In this document: piece after piece, positions 43,886 to 52,338 of the stretch
Layout of the letters: each line of letters starts with the position of its first letter
Numbering within the stretch: position 1 is the first letter of the stretch
Source: Niabella insulamsoli
GTDB lineage: Bacteria > Bacteroidota > Bacteroidia > Chitinophagales > Chitinophagaceae
Reading direction: 5' to 3'
Assembly (NCBI RefSeq): GCF_039652435.2
Contig: NZ_CP190246.1
Coordinates: 3,472,001-3,536,000, forward strand
Length of the DNA: 64,000 nucleotides
The notes under the pieces: model-generated
Databases searched by the model: none
Seen by the model: the letters and a program-made list of their open reading frames with translations, nothing else
What the model was told of the DNA's origin: nothing
Position numbers and translations under genes: made by a program

Positions 43886-44056
43886 ATGACGTTAAACAAA
43901 AACATAACCTTACAAAGGTTATCAAACGAAGAACTTCTAACAATTAATGGAGGCCATGACGGAACTGCCTATAATGTAGGCAAAGCCTTAGGGGAAGGTA
44001 TAGCTGCTGGCCTAAAGTTAATAGGCCTTGGCCGCCTTTTTAGAGGTTTAAGATGA
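43886..44056 (+). CDS. Double-glycine-leader bacteriocin-like precursor, peptide 3 (GxxxG)
   Basis: A 56-residue precursor. The leader MTLNKNITLQRLSNEELLTI then NGG is a textbook bacteriocin leader (LSNEELxxINGG), with cleavage after Gly23. The mature 33 residues, beginning HDGTAYNVG, carry GKALG and GIAAG, two GxxxG motifs, and end in a basic GRLFRGLR tail. It lies 46 bp after peptide 2, which also has a GxxxG motif. Paired precursors with GxxxG are the mark of class IIb two-peptide bacteriocins, which pair helices in the target membrane. Pairing is inferred from adjacency. Confidence 0.78.
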   Translation: MTLNKNITLQRLSNEELLTINGGHDGTAYNVGKALGEGIAAGLKLIGLGRLFRGLR

Positions 44057-44064
44057 TTAAAAGT

Positions 44065-44098
44065 ATGTAAGACAAAGAAATAATTCTTTGTCTTACAT
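44065..44098 (+). terminator. Terminator/attenuator hairpin after peptide 3
   Basis: A perfect 15-bp stem, ATGTAAGACAAAGAA (44065-44079) with its complement (44084-44098), has a 4-nt loop and is followed by TTTG. It starts 9 bp after the peptide 3 stop. It could lower expression of the downstream immunity and transport genes relative to the peptides. Confidence 0.72.
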
Positions 44099-44120
44099 TT
44101 TGTTTCAACTACCCATTGAT

Positions 44121-44843
44121 ATGCTAAAAGAGTTAGTGTTTTTTTTCCGATCACCACTATATATCATAAATAGTCCCAATGAAGGAAAGAAAACCTTCAC
44201 CCATGTATGCAGACTGTACCTGTTCATTATGTGTGGTATAATATTATGTGCATTTCTGCTTATGATTATTGACAACGCTGTGATATACATTCTACAAAAA
44301 CCGTCTATCTATAAAGCATTACATGAGTCGAATAGGCTGTTGGCAGAGCAATTGGGACAATTTCAATTTATAGCAATTGTCGTAGTCGGGCCGCTGATAG
44401 AAGAGTTGGTTTTTCGATTACCGCTGAACGGGAAAAGGAGTTTTTTAGGATTTTCGCTATCCTTAGCATTTTTTTTGTTAGGTGGCTTTTATTCACTTGG
44501 AAGCGCTCAATTAGATCACAAACTCAGTGTAGGCATTATAACATCTTTGGTTTTCTACTTTTTCCTAATGCTATTTTTTAGTAAAAAAAGATTTACAGAA
44601 CAAAATAGAGACAGTTACATTAAACTTCTTTTTTATGTAAGTACCGTTTTATTTGCCTTATCACACATTTCAAACTTCAAACCTCTCCAGTACTCGCTTA
44701 TTTGGTTATATCCGGTATATGTGTTACCTCAATTTATTATGGGTGTAGGCTTTGCGTTTGCACGTATGCGTTATGGGTTTGGCTGGGCGATATTACTTCA
44801 CATGCTGGTAAATACGCCATTCACAATTATAAACTATCTATAA
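44121..44843 (+). CDS. CPBP-family intramembrane protease, candidate bacteriocin immunity protein
   Basis: A 240-residue polytopic protein from the ATG at 44121; an upstream TTG at 44088 falls inside the terminator stem. The CPBP/Abi motifs are present: E94-E95-x3-R99 in PLIEELVFR, H182 in FALSHISNF and H227-x3-N231 near the end. Members of this family are intramembrane proteases. Several are encoded beside bacteriocin genes and give self-immunity. Its place directly after the two precursors supports that role. Confidence 0.82.
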   Translation: MLKELVFFFRSPLYIINSPNEGKKTFTHVCRLYLFIMCGIILCAFLLMIIDNAVIYILQKPSIYKALHESNRLLAEQLGQFQFIAIVVVGPLIEELVFRLPLNGKRSFLGFSLSLAFFLLGGFYSLGSAQLDHKLSVGIITSLVFYFFLMLFFSKKRFTEQNRDSYIKLLFYVSTVLFALSHISNFKPLQYSLIWLYPVYVLPQFIMGVGFAFARMRYGFGWAILLHMLVNTPFTIINYL

Positions 44844-44853
44844 AACTAATCTG

Positions 44854-44964
44854 ATGAAACGAAAATATATTTATTTACTAATCGCCATTTTTATCCTCAC
44901 CCTAATAATACTCAATTGGCAAGATATTAAGCAGGGCTTTTTAGACGGCTATTATTCCCGTTAA
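44854..44964 (+). CDS. Tiny membrane peptide (36 residues)
   Basis: Starts 10 bp after the CPBP stop. One hydrophobic helix, IYLLIAIFILTLIILNW, is followed by a short polar tail QDIKQGFLDGYYSR. The start is ATGAAACG. No family can be proven, but similar short proteins with a GFxDG-type tail occur in Bacteroidota peptide-export loci as far as I recall. Possible immunity or assembly factor. Confidence 0.6.
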   Translation: MKRKYIYLLIAIFILTLIILNWQDIKQGFLDGYYSR

Positions 44965-45000
44965 TTTCGAACACCTTTTGTGTAAATATTCTTACAAATC

Positions 45001-45201
45001 ATGAAACGCTTATCTACAAATAACCACCTGATAGACTTACGCAATGTACTTCTGATACTATGCGCGTTAGAACTGACCATTACTTTTTTTACAAAAGGGC
45101 TGCCTCTTTATTCAGCCTATATTATCATGAGCAGGGTATTTTATAAAACCATGTTCCTTTATGGGATCTACTATGTAGTCACCCGGCGATCGTTCACCTA
45201 A
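45001..45201 (+). CDS. Small two-helix membrane protein
   Basis: A 66-residue protein with two hydrophobic segments, NVLLILCALELTITFF and AYIIMSRVFYKTMFLYGIYYV, and basic ends. It lies between the tiny membrane peptide and the HlyD adaptor on the same strand. Size and topology suit a dedicated immunity protein. No family recognised. Confidence 0.6.
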   Translation: MKRLSTNNHLIDLRNVLLILCALELTITFFTKGLPLYSAYIIMSRVFYKTMFLYGIYYVVTRRSFT

Positions 45202-45239
45202 AAATTAAAAACACCTTGCTATTAGAGAATGCTTCAAAT

Positions 45240-46349
45240 ATGGCTTTCCAAAAAACCAACCCCTATATATATGGAACAATACTTTTGCTTACCATAACAG
45301 CCTTGGCAGCCCTGCCTTTTATCTCCACCACCATCTCCACACGAGCCACGGGCATCACCCGCCCGGTTAGCGAACGCGCCGAAATAAAGCCACTGATAAC
45401 GGGAATGGTGGAGAAAATATATTATAAAGAAGGCAGCCAGGTGAGCCAAAATGATGTTATTGCGCTGATCCGCAATGATAACCTACCCGCACAAACCGTC
45501 AGTAACAATTACGATATTAACCAGCGACAAATATTCATACACGACCTTCGTCTGCTAACTTCAACGCAGGGAAATATCGCCATGGATCGCCTACATAGTC
45601 CATTATACAAACAGCAACTCAACCGTTTTCAATACCAGTCCACCGATCAGCAGGCATCTATCAAAAAAGTGCAAAAAGAACTAGATATCAATGCCACTCT
45701 CATAAAAGATAAAGTGATAGCGCCTAAAGAAGCTTTCGACAAACAGGTTGAAAGCGAAAAGCTGCAAGCGGCTTACGGAGCTTTCCGGCGTAACCAGATA
45801 GCGCAGTGGCAACAGGAACTGGCTGCTTACCAGGCCGAATTATCTCAATTGCAAGCTACGCGCGAACAAATTCACGTTGACAAAAAAAATTATGAAATCA
45901 AGGCCCCTGTGAGCGGCGTACTGCAGGGAATTAACAATTTATACCAGGGTAGTGTTGTACAGGCTGGTCAAACCCTTGCTATTGTTTCTCCGGACAGCGC
46001 CCTGATTGCTGAATGCTATGTAAACACAAGGGATGTGGGTTTACTAAAAGCCGGTCAATCGGTCCGGTTCCAAATTGATGCTTTTGACTACAACTACTTT
46101 GGTATTCTTACAGGCTCCATTATTAATATCGACAATGATTTTACATTAATAGATAACCAACCAATATTTAAAGTACGCTGCAGTTTCGAAGCCAAGCAAC
46201 TTCGCCTGAAAAATGGCTATACAGGCAAACTAAAAAAAGGACTAACGCTTCAGGCTCGTTTTATTATTGGCGAAAGAACGTTATGGCAGTTGCTGTTTGA
46301 CAAAATTGATGATTGGTTAAACCCTGCCGCGCCGACAACAGATTCCTAA
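45240..46349 (+). CDS. HlyD-family secretion adaptor of the peptide exporter
   Basis: From the ATG at 45240 it is a 369-residue protein. A single N-terminal helix (YIYGTILLLTITALAALPFI) anchors it in the inner membrane. A biotinyl/lipoyl-like half lies near 45-70 (ITGMVEKIYYKEGSQVSQND), a coiled-coil at about 120-225, and the second lipoyl half IKAPVSGVLQGINNLYQGSVV near 230-250. The TTG-started extension upstream is less likely. It would bridge the C39 ABC transporter to an outer-membrane channel. Confidence 0.9.
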   Translation: MAFQKTNPYIYGTILLLTITALAALPFISTTISTRATGITRPVSERAEIKPLITGMVEKIYYKEGSQVSQNDVIALIRNDNLPAQTVSNNYDINQRQIFIHDLRLLTSTQGNIAMDRLHSPLYKQQLNRFQYQSTDQQASIKKVQKELDINATLIKDKVIAPKEAFDKQVESEKLQAAYGAFRRNQIAQWQQELAAYQAELSQLQATREQIHVDKKNYEIKAPVSGVLQGINNLYQGSVVQAGQTLAIVSPDSALIAECYVNTRDVGLLKAGQSVRFQIDAFDYNYFGILTGSIINIDNDFTLIDNQPIFKVRCSFEAKQLRLKNGYTGKLKKGLTLQARFIIGERTLWQLLFDKIDDWLNPAAPTTDS

Positions 46350-46472
46350 AAAAATCAGTGATATTGCCTGCTTTGATGCATTAACAAAAGTTTCGCTTAT
46401 AGTAAAACCTAGAAAAGCATCGGCCGTGCGTCGGCACACGCCAAATACCGATATTTAAAAAACTAACCAGGA

Positions 46473-48632
46473 ATGAGAAAATTAAAAGTGAAACAACGCG
46501 ACATTACCGACTGCGGCGCGGCCTGTCTGGCATCCATAGCTGCTTTTCATAAACTAAAAATACCTGTAAGCCGGATACGTCAATACGCCGGCACCGATCA
46601 ACGAGGCACCAATATACTTGGACTTATCGAAGCTGCTGAAAAACTGGGATTGCAGGCCAAAGGCGCTAAGGGGCCATTCGAAAGTCTGTTTAAAATTCCG
46701 CTACCGGCCATCGCCCATATCGTGCTGAAAAACGGGCTTCACCACTACGTTGTCATTTACAAAGCCGCTAAGAAATATATACTGCTAATGGATCCTGCTG
46801 ATGGCCGTATCCATAAAAAAACACATGAGGCTTTCAAGGAAATATGGAGCGGGGTTATCGTTTTGGTATTGCCCGGTGCTGACTTCGTAAAAGGTAATGA
46901 AAAAACTTCCAGTTTTTCTCGGTTTTGGCAACTCATACAGCCACATAAAAGTGTTATGTTACAGGCGTTAGTTGGAGCCGTCGTCTATACCGTTTTAGGT
47001 TTATCAACTTCCATTTATATTCAAAAAATTATAGACTTTGTTCTGGTGGAAGGTAATACCAGGTTATTAAACCTGCTTAGCCTCAGCATGATTGTCATTC
47101 TGATATTTCAACTAATGATTGGATATTACAAGTCCTTGTTTGCTTTGCAAACAGGGCAAAGCATCGACAGCCGTCTTATTCTGGGTTATTACAAGCATCT
47201 GCTGAAGTTACCCCAGCGATTTTTCGACACTATGCGCGTAGGAGAGATTATCAGCCGCGTAAACGACGCTGTGAAAATACGGCTTTTTATCAACGACATC
47301 GCGCTGACTATGGTTGTGAATATCTTGATTTTAGGATTTTCGGTAGCTGTGATGTTTTTATATTACTGGAAGCTGGCGATGATAATGTTAGCCATAGTGC
47401 CTGTTTATATCATGTTATATGTTCTTAGTAATAAAATCAATAAAAAATGGCAGCGTACTTTAATGGAAGACAGCGCTGAACTGGAAACCCAACTCGTTGA
47501 AAGCTTAACTGCAGCAGGAACCATAAAAAGGTTTGGACTGGAATCATACGCTAATGATAAAACAGAAAACCGGTTTTACAAACTGTTACAAACAATATAC
47601 AAAACGGGAGTATACGGATTATACACAGGTAATGCCTCCGAATTTTTTACACGCCTCTTCACAATCATTTTGCTTTGGGCAGGCAGTTATTTTGTTATTG
47701 CGAGGGAACTATCTCCCGGCGAACTCCTGTCTTTTTACGCGCTGATCGGGTACTTTACGGGCCCTGCAGCTGCTCTTATCGGTGCCAATCGAAGTATTCA
47801 GGACGCGTTGATAGCATCCGACAGGTTATTTGAGATAATAGACTTGGAGGCCGAAACTGAGAATCAAAACGAAATAATCTTAACGGCAGACCTCATCGGC
47901 GACATAAGGTTTCAAAACGTTTCTTTTCGGTACGGCACCCGCACTCAGGTGTTTACGCATTTGAACTTGTGTATTAAAAAAGGAAGCAGTACTGCAATAG
48001 TAGGAGAAAGTGGCAGCGGCAAGTCAACGCTCATGGCGCTGCTACAAAATTTATACCCGGTAAACGAAGGGTCGATTATGATTGGCGATTATGATCTCAA
48101 GTACATTAACAATCGAAGCATTCGAAATATAATTAGCGTTGTTCCCCAGCAGGTAGATCTTTTTGCAGGCAGTATTATCGAAAATATTGCTATTGGAGAT
48201 ATGAATCCCGACATGCAAAAAATTCTCATGTTATCACAACTTACCGGAATTAGCGACTTTATCGAAGGACTTCCAAATACCTATCATACTATTGTTAGCG
48301 AACATGGAGTGAACTTCTCCGGCGGGCAGCGGCAACGACTGGCGATCGCCAGAGCGCTCTACCGCAATCCGGAGATACTGATTTTGGATGAAGCGACCAG
48401 TAACCTGGATCCGGCAAGCGAACAAAAAGTACAGCGGGCCCTCGAATGGTTTAAGCAGCAGGGCAAAACCATTATCATTATCGCGCACCGATTATCCACA
48501 ATAAAAAAATGCGATATCATTCTGGTATTGCAAAACGGTAGCCTGGCCGAATGGGGCACCCATGACGAACTGTTGGTTACCCCAAAGGTTTATGCCGGAT
48601 TATGGAACCATCATTCAGGAAACACCCCCTAA
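46473..48632 (+). CDS. Peptidase C39 domain ABC transporter (bacteriocin processing and export)
   Basis: A 719-residue transporter. Residues 1-135 are a C39 cysteine peptidase with QRDITDCGAACLAS (catalytic Cys14), the HHYVVIY histidine at about 91 and Asp107 in LMDPADG. Six membrane helices occupy about 155-440. The ATPase domain has Walker A VGESGSGKST at about 510-519, signature FSGGQRQRL near 615 and Walker B ILILDEATSNLD. Such proteins cut after Gly-Gly and pump the mature peptide out. All catalytic residues are present. This is the strongest single piece of evidence for the bacteriocin reading of the locus. Confidence 0.95.
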   Translation: MRKLKVKQRDITDCGAACLASIAAFHKLKIPVSRIRQYAGTDQRGTNILGLIEAAEKLGLQAKGAKGPFESLFKIPLPAIAHIVLKNGLHHYVVIYKAAKKYILLMDPADGRIHKKTHEAFKEIWSGVIVLVLPGADFVKGNEKTSSFSRFWQLIQPHKSVMLQALVGAVVYTVLGLSTSIYIQKIIDFVLVEGNTRLLNLLSLSMIVILIFQLMIGYYKSLFALQTGQSIDSRLILGYYKHLLKLPQRFFDTMRVGEIISRVNDAVKIRLFINDIALTMVVNILILGFSVAVMFLYYWKLAMIMLAIVPVYIMLYVLSNKINKKWQRTLMEDSAELETQLVESLTAAGTIKRFGLESYANDKTENRFYKLLQTIYKTGVYGLYTGNASEFFTRLFTIILLWAGSYFVIARELSPGELLSFYALIGYFTGPAAALIGANRSIQDALIASDRLFEIIDLEAETENQNEIILTADLIGDIRFQNVSFRYGTRTQVFTHLNLCIKKGSSTAIVGESGSGKSTLMALLQNLYPVNEGSIMIGDYDLKYINNRSIRNIISVVPQQVDLFAGSIIENIAIGDMNPDMQKILMLSQLTGISDFIEGLPNTYHTIVSEHGVNFSGGQRQRLAIARALYRNPEILILDEATSNLDPASEQKVQRALEWFKQQGKTIIIIAHRLSTIKKCDIILVLQNGSLAEWGTHDELLVTPKVYAGLWNHHSGNTP

Positions 48633-48709
48633 TATTTACGGCTTTGCAAAAAGCTCCATATCTTCATTCTATCGTACTTTTATCCCAATCATTATTAGAG
48701 CTTAATCTT

Positions 48710-50137
48710 ATGAGGTATCTTTTGTTTGTTTTATTATTATCTATTTTAACCGATCCCTCCGCAGCTCAGGAAAAATGGAACCTGAAACGCTGTGTCGACT
48801 ATGCCATCGCCAACAATATCTCCGTAAAGCAGGCCGACGTGCAGGCGCGGTTCGACAAACTGACCCACGATCAAAGCGTTTTGGCCCTCTACCCGAGAAT
48901 TAACAGCCAGCACAGCGGCGGCTTTCAGTTCGGCCGCTCGATCGATCCTACATCGAACCAGTTTACCACCAACCAAATCCTATTTGCCAACCACGGGCTC
49001 GATGTGGGCCTGGATCTTTTTAACTGGTTTAGCAAAAAAAATACGGTAAAAGCCAATGATTACCTCGCTCAGGCCAGCGTGGCCAAATTGGAAAAAGCAA
49101 AAAACGACATCGCGCTGAACGTGGCAAACGCCTATCTCGCGGCCCTGCTTAATAAAGAGCAAATCAACGTAAGCCAGGTACAGGTAGATCAAAGCCGCGA
49201 ACAATTCGACATTATTAAAAAACAGGTAGCCGCCGGCGCTTTGCCCGAACTGAACCAGGCCGAATCGGAAACCCAGTATATCACAGATAGCGCCAACCTT
49301 ATTACCGCTCAAACTAATTACACGCTTTCTCTGCTTCAACTGAAAGCCTTGCTCAACCTTGAAGCGGATGCTCCCTTCGATATCGAAGCGCCGCCCGTTG
49401 AATCTATCCCCGTTGAAACACTTGCCGAACTAGATCCCGCAATTGTATACCAGTCTGCTTTAGAAAATCTTCCGCAACAGAAAATAAACAACCTCACACT
49501 AAAGGCCACCGAAAAAAATGTGGCCGTGGCCAAAGCGGCTTTGTACCCTTCGATTTCGTTGTTCGGCGGATTAAGTTCGCGCTACTCCAACGCACAAAGG
49601 ACGATCCCCAATAGTTTTCAAACCATCGTTGTTCCCGTTGGTAATGTGGACGTGGATGGCGTGTCCTATCCGGTGACGTCGCAAATCACACAACCGCTGG
49701 GGTACGACAGAAACACTTATTTCAGGCAATTAAGCAATAACTTCAGTCAGAATGTAGGCCTGGGCTTGAATATCCCTATTTTTAACGGAGGGTCGGCACG
49801 CATCAACTGGCAAAAAGCCCGGCTGCAGGTCGAAAATCAGCAATTGCTTCAGGAACAAGACACCCGCACTTTAAAGCAGGATATCTATCAATCTTATACC
49901 AACGCAGTTGCCGCGCTTCAAAAATATAATGCGTCCGTGATCGCCGTGGCGTCAGCCCAAAAGGCTTACGATTTTGGTAAAAAGCGGTTTGATGTCGGTT
50001 TGCTGCAACCCATTGATCTTATCTTAAATCAAAATAATTTGTTCCGGGCTAAAATCAACAAGCTCTCCGCTCAATATGACTTTGTTTTTAAGATGAAATT
50101 GTTGGAATTTTACAAAGGCCTGGGCTTGAAACTCTAA
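48710..50137 (+). CDS. TolC-family outer-membrane channel protein
   Basis: The ATG at 48710 gives a 475-residue protein with a signal peptide (MRYLLFVLLLSILTDPSAAQ). It has two outer-membrane-efflux-protein repeats: WNLKRCVDYAIANNISVKQA near the start and a second half with ITQPLGYDRNTYFRQLSNNF. Long helices bear the tunnel. It follows the ABC exporter by 77 bp, so it can complete a three-part exporter. It could also serve the adaptor encoded next. A longer ORF from 48602 overlaps the transporter and has no signal. Confidence 0.92.
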   Translation: MRYLLFVLLLSILTDPSAAQEKWNLKRCVDYAIANNISVKQADVQARFDKLTHDQSVLALYPRINSQHSGGFQFGRSIDPTSNQFTTNQILFANHGLDVGLDLFNWFSKKNTVKANDYLAQASVAKLEKAKNDIALNVANAYLAALLNKEQINVSQVQVDQSREQFDIIKKQVAAGALPELNQAESETQYITDSANLITAQTNYTLSLLQLKALLNLEADAPFDIEAPPVESIPVETLAELDPAIVYQSALENLPQQKINNLTLKATEKNVAVAKAALYPSISLFGGLSSRYSNAQRTIPNSFQTIVVPVGNVDVDGVSYPVTSQITQPLGYDRNTYFRQLSNNFSQNVGLGLNIPIFNGGSARINWQKARLQVENQQLLQEQDTRTLKQDIYQSYTNAVAALQKYNASVIAVASAQKAYDFGKKRFDVGLLQPIDLILNQNNLFRAKINKLSAQYDFVFKMKLLEFYKGLGLKL

Positions 50138-50189
50138 GCCGGTCACTCTTCCGGATTTTCTAATTGAAAAATATTAATCGATAAAAAGA

Positions 50190-51542
50190 ATGAGTAAACG
50201 TTGGCAGAAAATATTAATCATTGGGGGCGCAGTGCTGGCCGCTGTGTTTCTTATCATGGTCAATCTCAATAAGGATAAAGGAAATATTCAGGTAACTGCC
50301 GAGAAGGCGGCGGCCCGGTCCATTACCGAAACCGTTACCGCGAGCGGGCAAATCTATCCTGAATTCGAGGTAAAGATCAGCCCTGACATCAGCGGCGAGG
50401 TTACCGAGCTTACGGTAGAAGAAGGCGATAGCGTTACGAAAGGCCAGGTATTAGCCCGCGTCTATGCCGACGTGTATGCCCTGCAGCGCGACGAAGCTGC
50501 AGCAAGAGTGGGCCAGTCTCAAGCCACGGTTGCCAATAGCAAGGCTGCCTTAGGCGCTTTGAAAGCGACGCTCGACCAGGCCCAGCAGCAGTATGACCGG
50601 AATAAACAATTATACAACGAGCGCGTCATTTCAAAAGCCGAATTCGAACAGTTTGAAGCCAGTCTTTCTTCAGCAAAAGCCAATTATAATGCGGCGCTCC
50701 AAAATATCCGCAGCCTGCAGGCAGGTGTTCAGTCGTCTCAAACGGGCTTAACCTCTGCAAATATCACCCTTAGCCGGGCGACCATTACTGCGCCTATGAG
50801 CGGCGTTATATCTTCTCTTAAAATTGAAAAAGGAGAGCGCGTTGTGGGCACCGCTCAAATGGCCGGCACCGAAATGATGACGCTGGCAGATATGAGCTCG
50901 ATGGAAGTCCGGGTAGATGTAGGCGAAAATGATATTGTGAAAGTAAGCATCGGCGATATTGCCGATGTGGAAGTAGACGCTTACAACGAAAGAAAGTTTA
51001 AAGGCATGGTAACCAAGATTGCGAGCAGCGTAAAATCGGCTTTGGGCGGCGCTGCCACAAGCACCGAAGTAACCAATTATGAAGTACGCATCCGGCTGGA
51101 TAAATCTTCTTACCAGGATTTGATCAAGGATAAAAAATTCCCTTTCAGGCCCGGCATGAACGCGCGCGCTGATATTAAAACCCGCCAAAAAGACAACGTT
51201 GTATCCGTTCCGATTGCCTCGGTCAATGCCCGCGTAAAAGGAACTGATAAAAGCCTCTCCGAATCAAAAAAAGAAAACGAAGTGGCTAACACAACCGATG
51301 CCGCCGCAGATCAAAACAACGACGAAATGGAAGAAATTGTTTTTATGATCATGAAGGACGGTGTGGTGAAAAAGCGTGTGGTTAAGACAGGAATCCAGGA
51401 TATTAATTATATCGAAATTACCAGCGGCCTTAAAGCCGGCGACCAGATCGTTACGGGGCCTTATAGTGTGGTAAGCCAAACCTTAAAAGACGGCGACAAG
51501 GTGAAGGTCGTTTCGAAGGAGGAGCTTTTTAAAACCAAGTAA
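50190..51542 (+). CDS. MacA/HlyD-type efflux periplasmic adaptor
   Basis: A 450-residue membrane-fusion protein with an N-terminal anchor helix (ILIIGGAVLAAVFLIMVNL). It has lipoyl halves ISPDISGEVTELTVEEGDSVTKG and ITAPMSGVISSLKIEKGERV and a helical hairpin between them. A beta-barrel domain and a C-terminal membrane-proximal domain follow. A Lys/Glu/Asn-rich insertion near 355-385 is unusual. In Bacteroidota this gene type usually precedes MacB-like ABC permeases, but here a VOC gene follows instead. Partner channel is probably the TolC protein 52 bp upstream. Confidence 0.9.
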   Translation: MSKRWQKILIIGGAVLAAVFLIMVNLNKDKGNIQVTAEKAAARSITETVTASGQIYPEFEVKISPDISGEVTELTVEEGDSVTKGQVLARVYADVYALQRDEAAARVGQSQATVANSKAALGALKATLDQAQQQYDRNKQLYNERVISKAEFEQFEASLSSAKANYNAALQNIRSLQAGVQSSQTGLTSANITLSRATITAPMSGVISSLKIEKGERVVGTAQMAGTEMMTLADMSSMEVRVDVGENDIVKVSIGDIADVEVDAYNERKFKGMVTKIASSVKSALGGAATSTEVTNYEVRIRLDKSSYQDLIKDKKFPFRPGMNARADIKTRQKDNVVSVPIASVNARVKGTDKSLSESKKENEVANTTDAAADQNNDEMEEIVFMIMKDGVVKKRVVKTGIQDINYIEITSGLKAGDQIVTGPYSVVSQTLKDGDKVKVVSKEELFKTK

Positions 51543-51564
51543 ACTCATTGTAAAAAAATAAACA

Positions 51565-52035
51565 ATGCTTAAATATTTTCTATTATATCTGTGTATTGCG
51601 GCCGGTGTGCCAGTTTTAGCGCAAAGCAAGGCCCAGCCAAAGGCAGTGCTCAATCATCAGGCGCTCTATGTTACAGACCTGGAAAAGTCGGGTAATTTTT
51701 ACAAAGAAGTTATCGGACTCGAGCAGATAGAAGAACCTTTTAAAATAGGCCGGCATATCTGGCTCAAAACCGGGCCCCACACTTCCCTCCACTTAATCAA
51801 AGGCGCAACGGAAAAAAAGGAATACTATAAGAACCACCATATTTGCTTTAGTGTGCCTTCGCTGGAAGCCTTTATCGAAATTTTGAAGCAACGAAAAATT
51901 GAATGGGAAGATGCTGCAGGCAAAAAAGGAAGCATCACCGCCAGGCCGGATGGCATCCGCCAGATCTGGATTCAGGATCCTGACGATTACTGGCTCGAAA
52001 TTAATAATGACCCACAGGGGTTTGAAAAACCTTAG
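51565..52035 (+). CDS. Exported VOC (glyoxalase-like) protein
   Basis: A 156-residue protein with a signal peptide ending PVLAQ and a VOC fold: LNHQALYVTDLEKSGNFYKEVIGL, KTGPHTSLHLI, then HHICFSVPSLEAF and IRQIWIQDPDDYWLEIN. His and Glu metal ligands of the family appear in LNHQAL, HLI, HHICF and WLEIN. Being secreted is unusual for this family. It starts 22 bp after the adaptor stop. Substrate unknown. Confidence 0.85.
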   Translation: MLKYFLLYLCIAAGVPVLAQSKAQPKAVLNHQALYVTDLEKSGNFYKEVIGLEQIEEPFKIGRHIWLKTGPHTSLHLIKGATEKKEYYKNHHICFSVPSLEAFIEILKQRKIEWEDAAGKKGSITARPDGIRQIWIQDPDDYWLEINNDPQGFEKP

Positions 52036-52056
52036 CTTCTGAAGCTCGCCGGAACT

Positions 52057-52338
52057 TTATCCCGGCTTCCGGAGGTAATATTCAAACCCAAAATCAGGCT
52101 CCAACTCGTCAGCCGCATCTTCAAAAAGGAGAATCAGTTTGTCAAATGTTTCGAGCTGTGTCATCGACATATTCAAAAACCTAACGGTCGCCGGCAGCGG
52201 CATATCGCCGGTAATACAATCCCACAAAGCATCCAGGTTTTTACCGAAATGCGCGGGCAGCTGAAGCGAAGTCTTAGCCATCGCATAAAAGTCATCCATG
52301 GTTCCAATACGCTCGAAATCGAATGCTGCTTCGTTCAT
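52057..52338 (-). CDS. Barstar-like RNase inhibitor
   Basis: A 93-residue protein that matches barstar in length and motif: LPAHFGKNLDALWDCITG contains Asp36 and Asp40, equivalent to barstar Asp35 and Asp39 that plug the barnase active site. Glu73 may match barstar Glu76. It would neutralise the RNase of the overlapping gene in the cytoplasm. The ATG overlaps the RNase stop codon by 4 bp, so translation is coupled. Confidence 0.92.
   Translation of the reverse strand: MNEAAFDFERIGTMDDFYAMAKTSLQLPAHFGKNLDALWDCITGDMPLPATVRFLNMSMTQLETFDKLILLFEDAADELEPDFGFEYYLRKPG

Noticed and set aside
46350..46472. GC-rich inverted stretch (GTGCGTCGGCAC) before the ABC transporter as a third leader copy
   Set aside because: It shares no extended sequence with the 243-bp leader and has no TATCTTTG element at the right distance.
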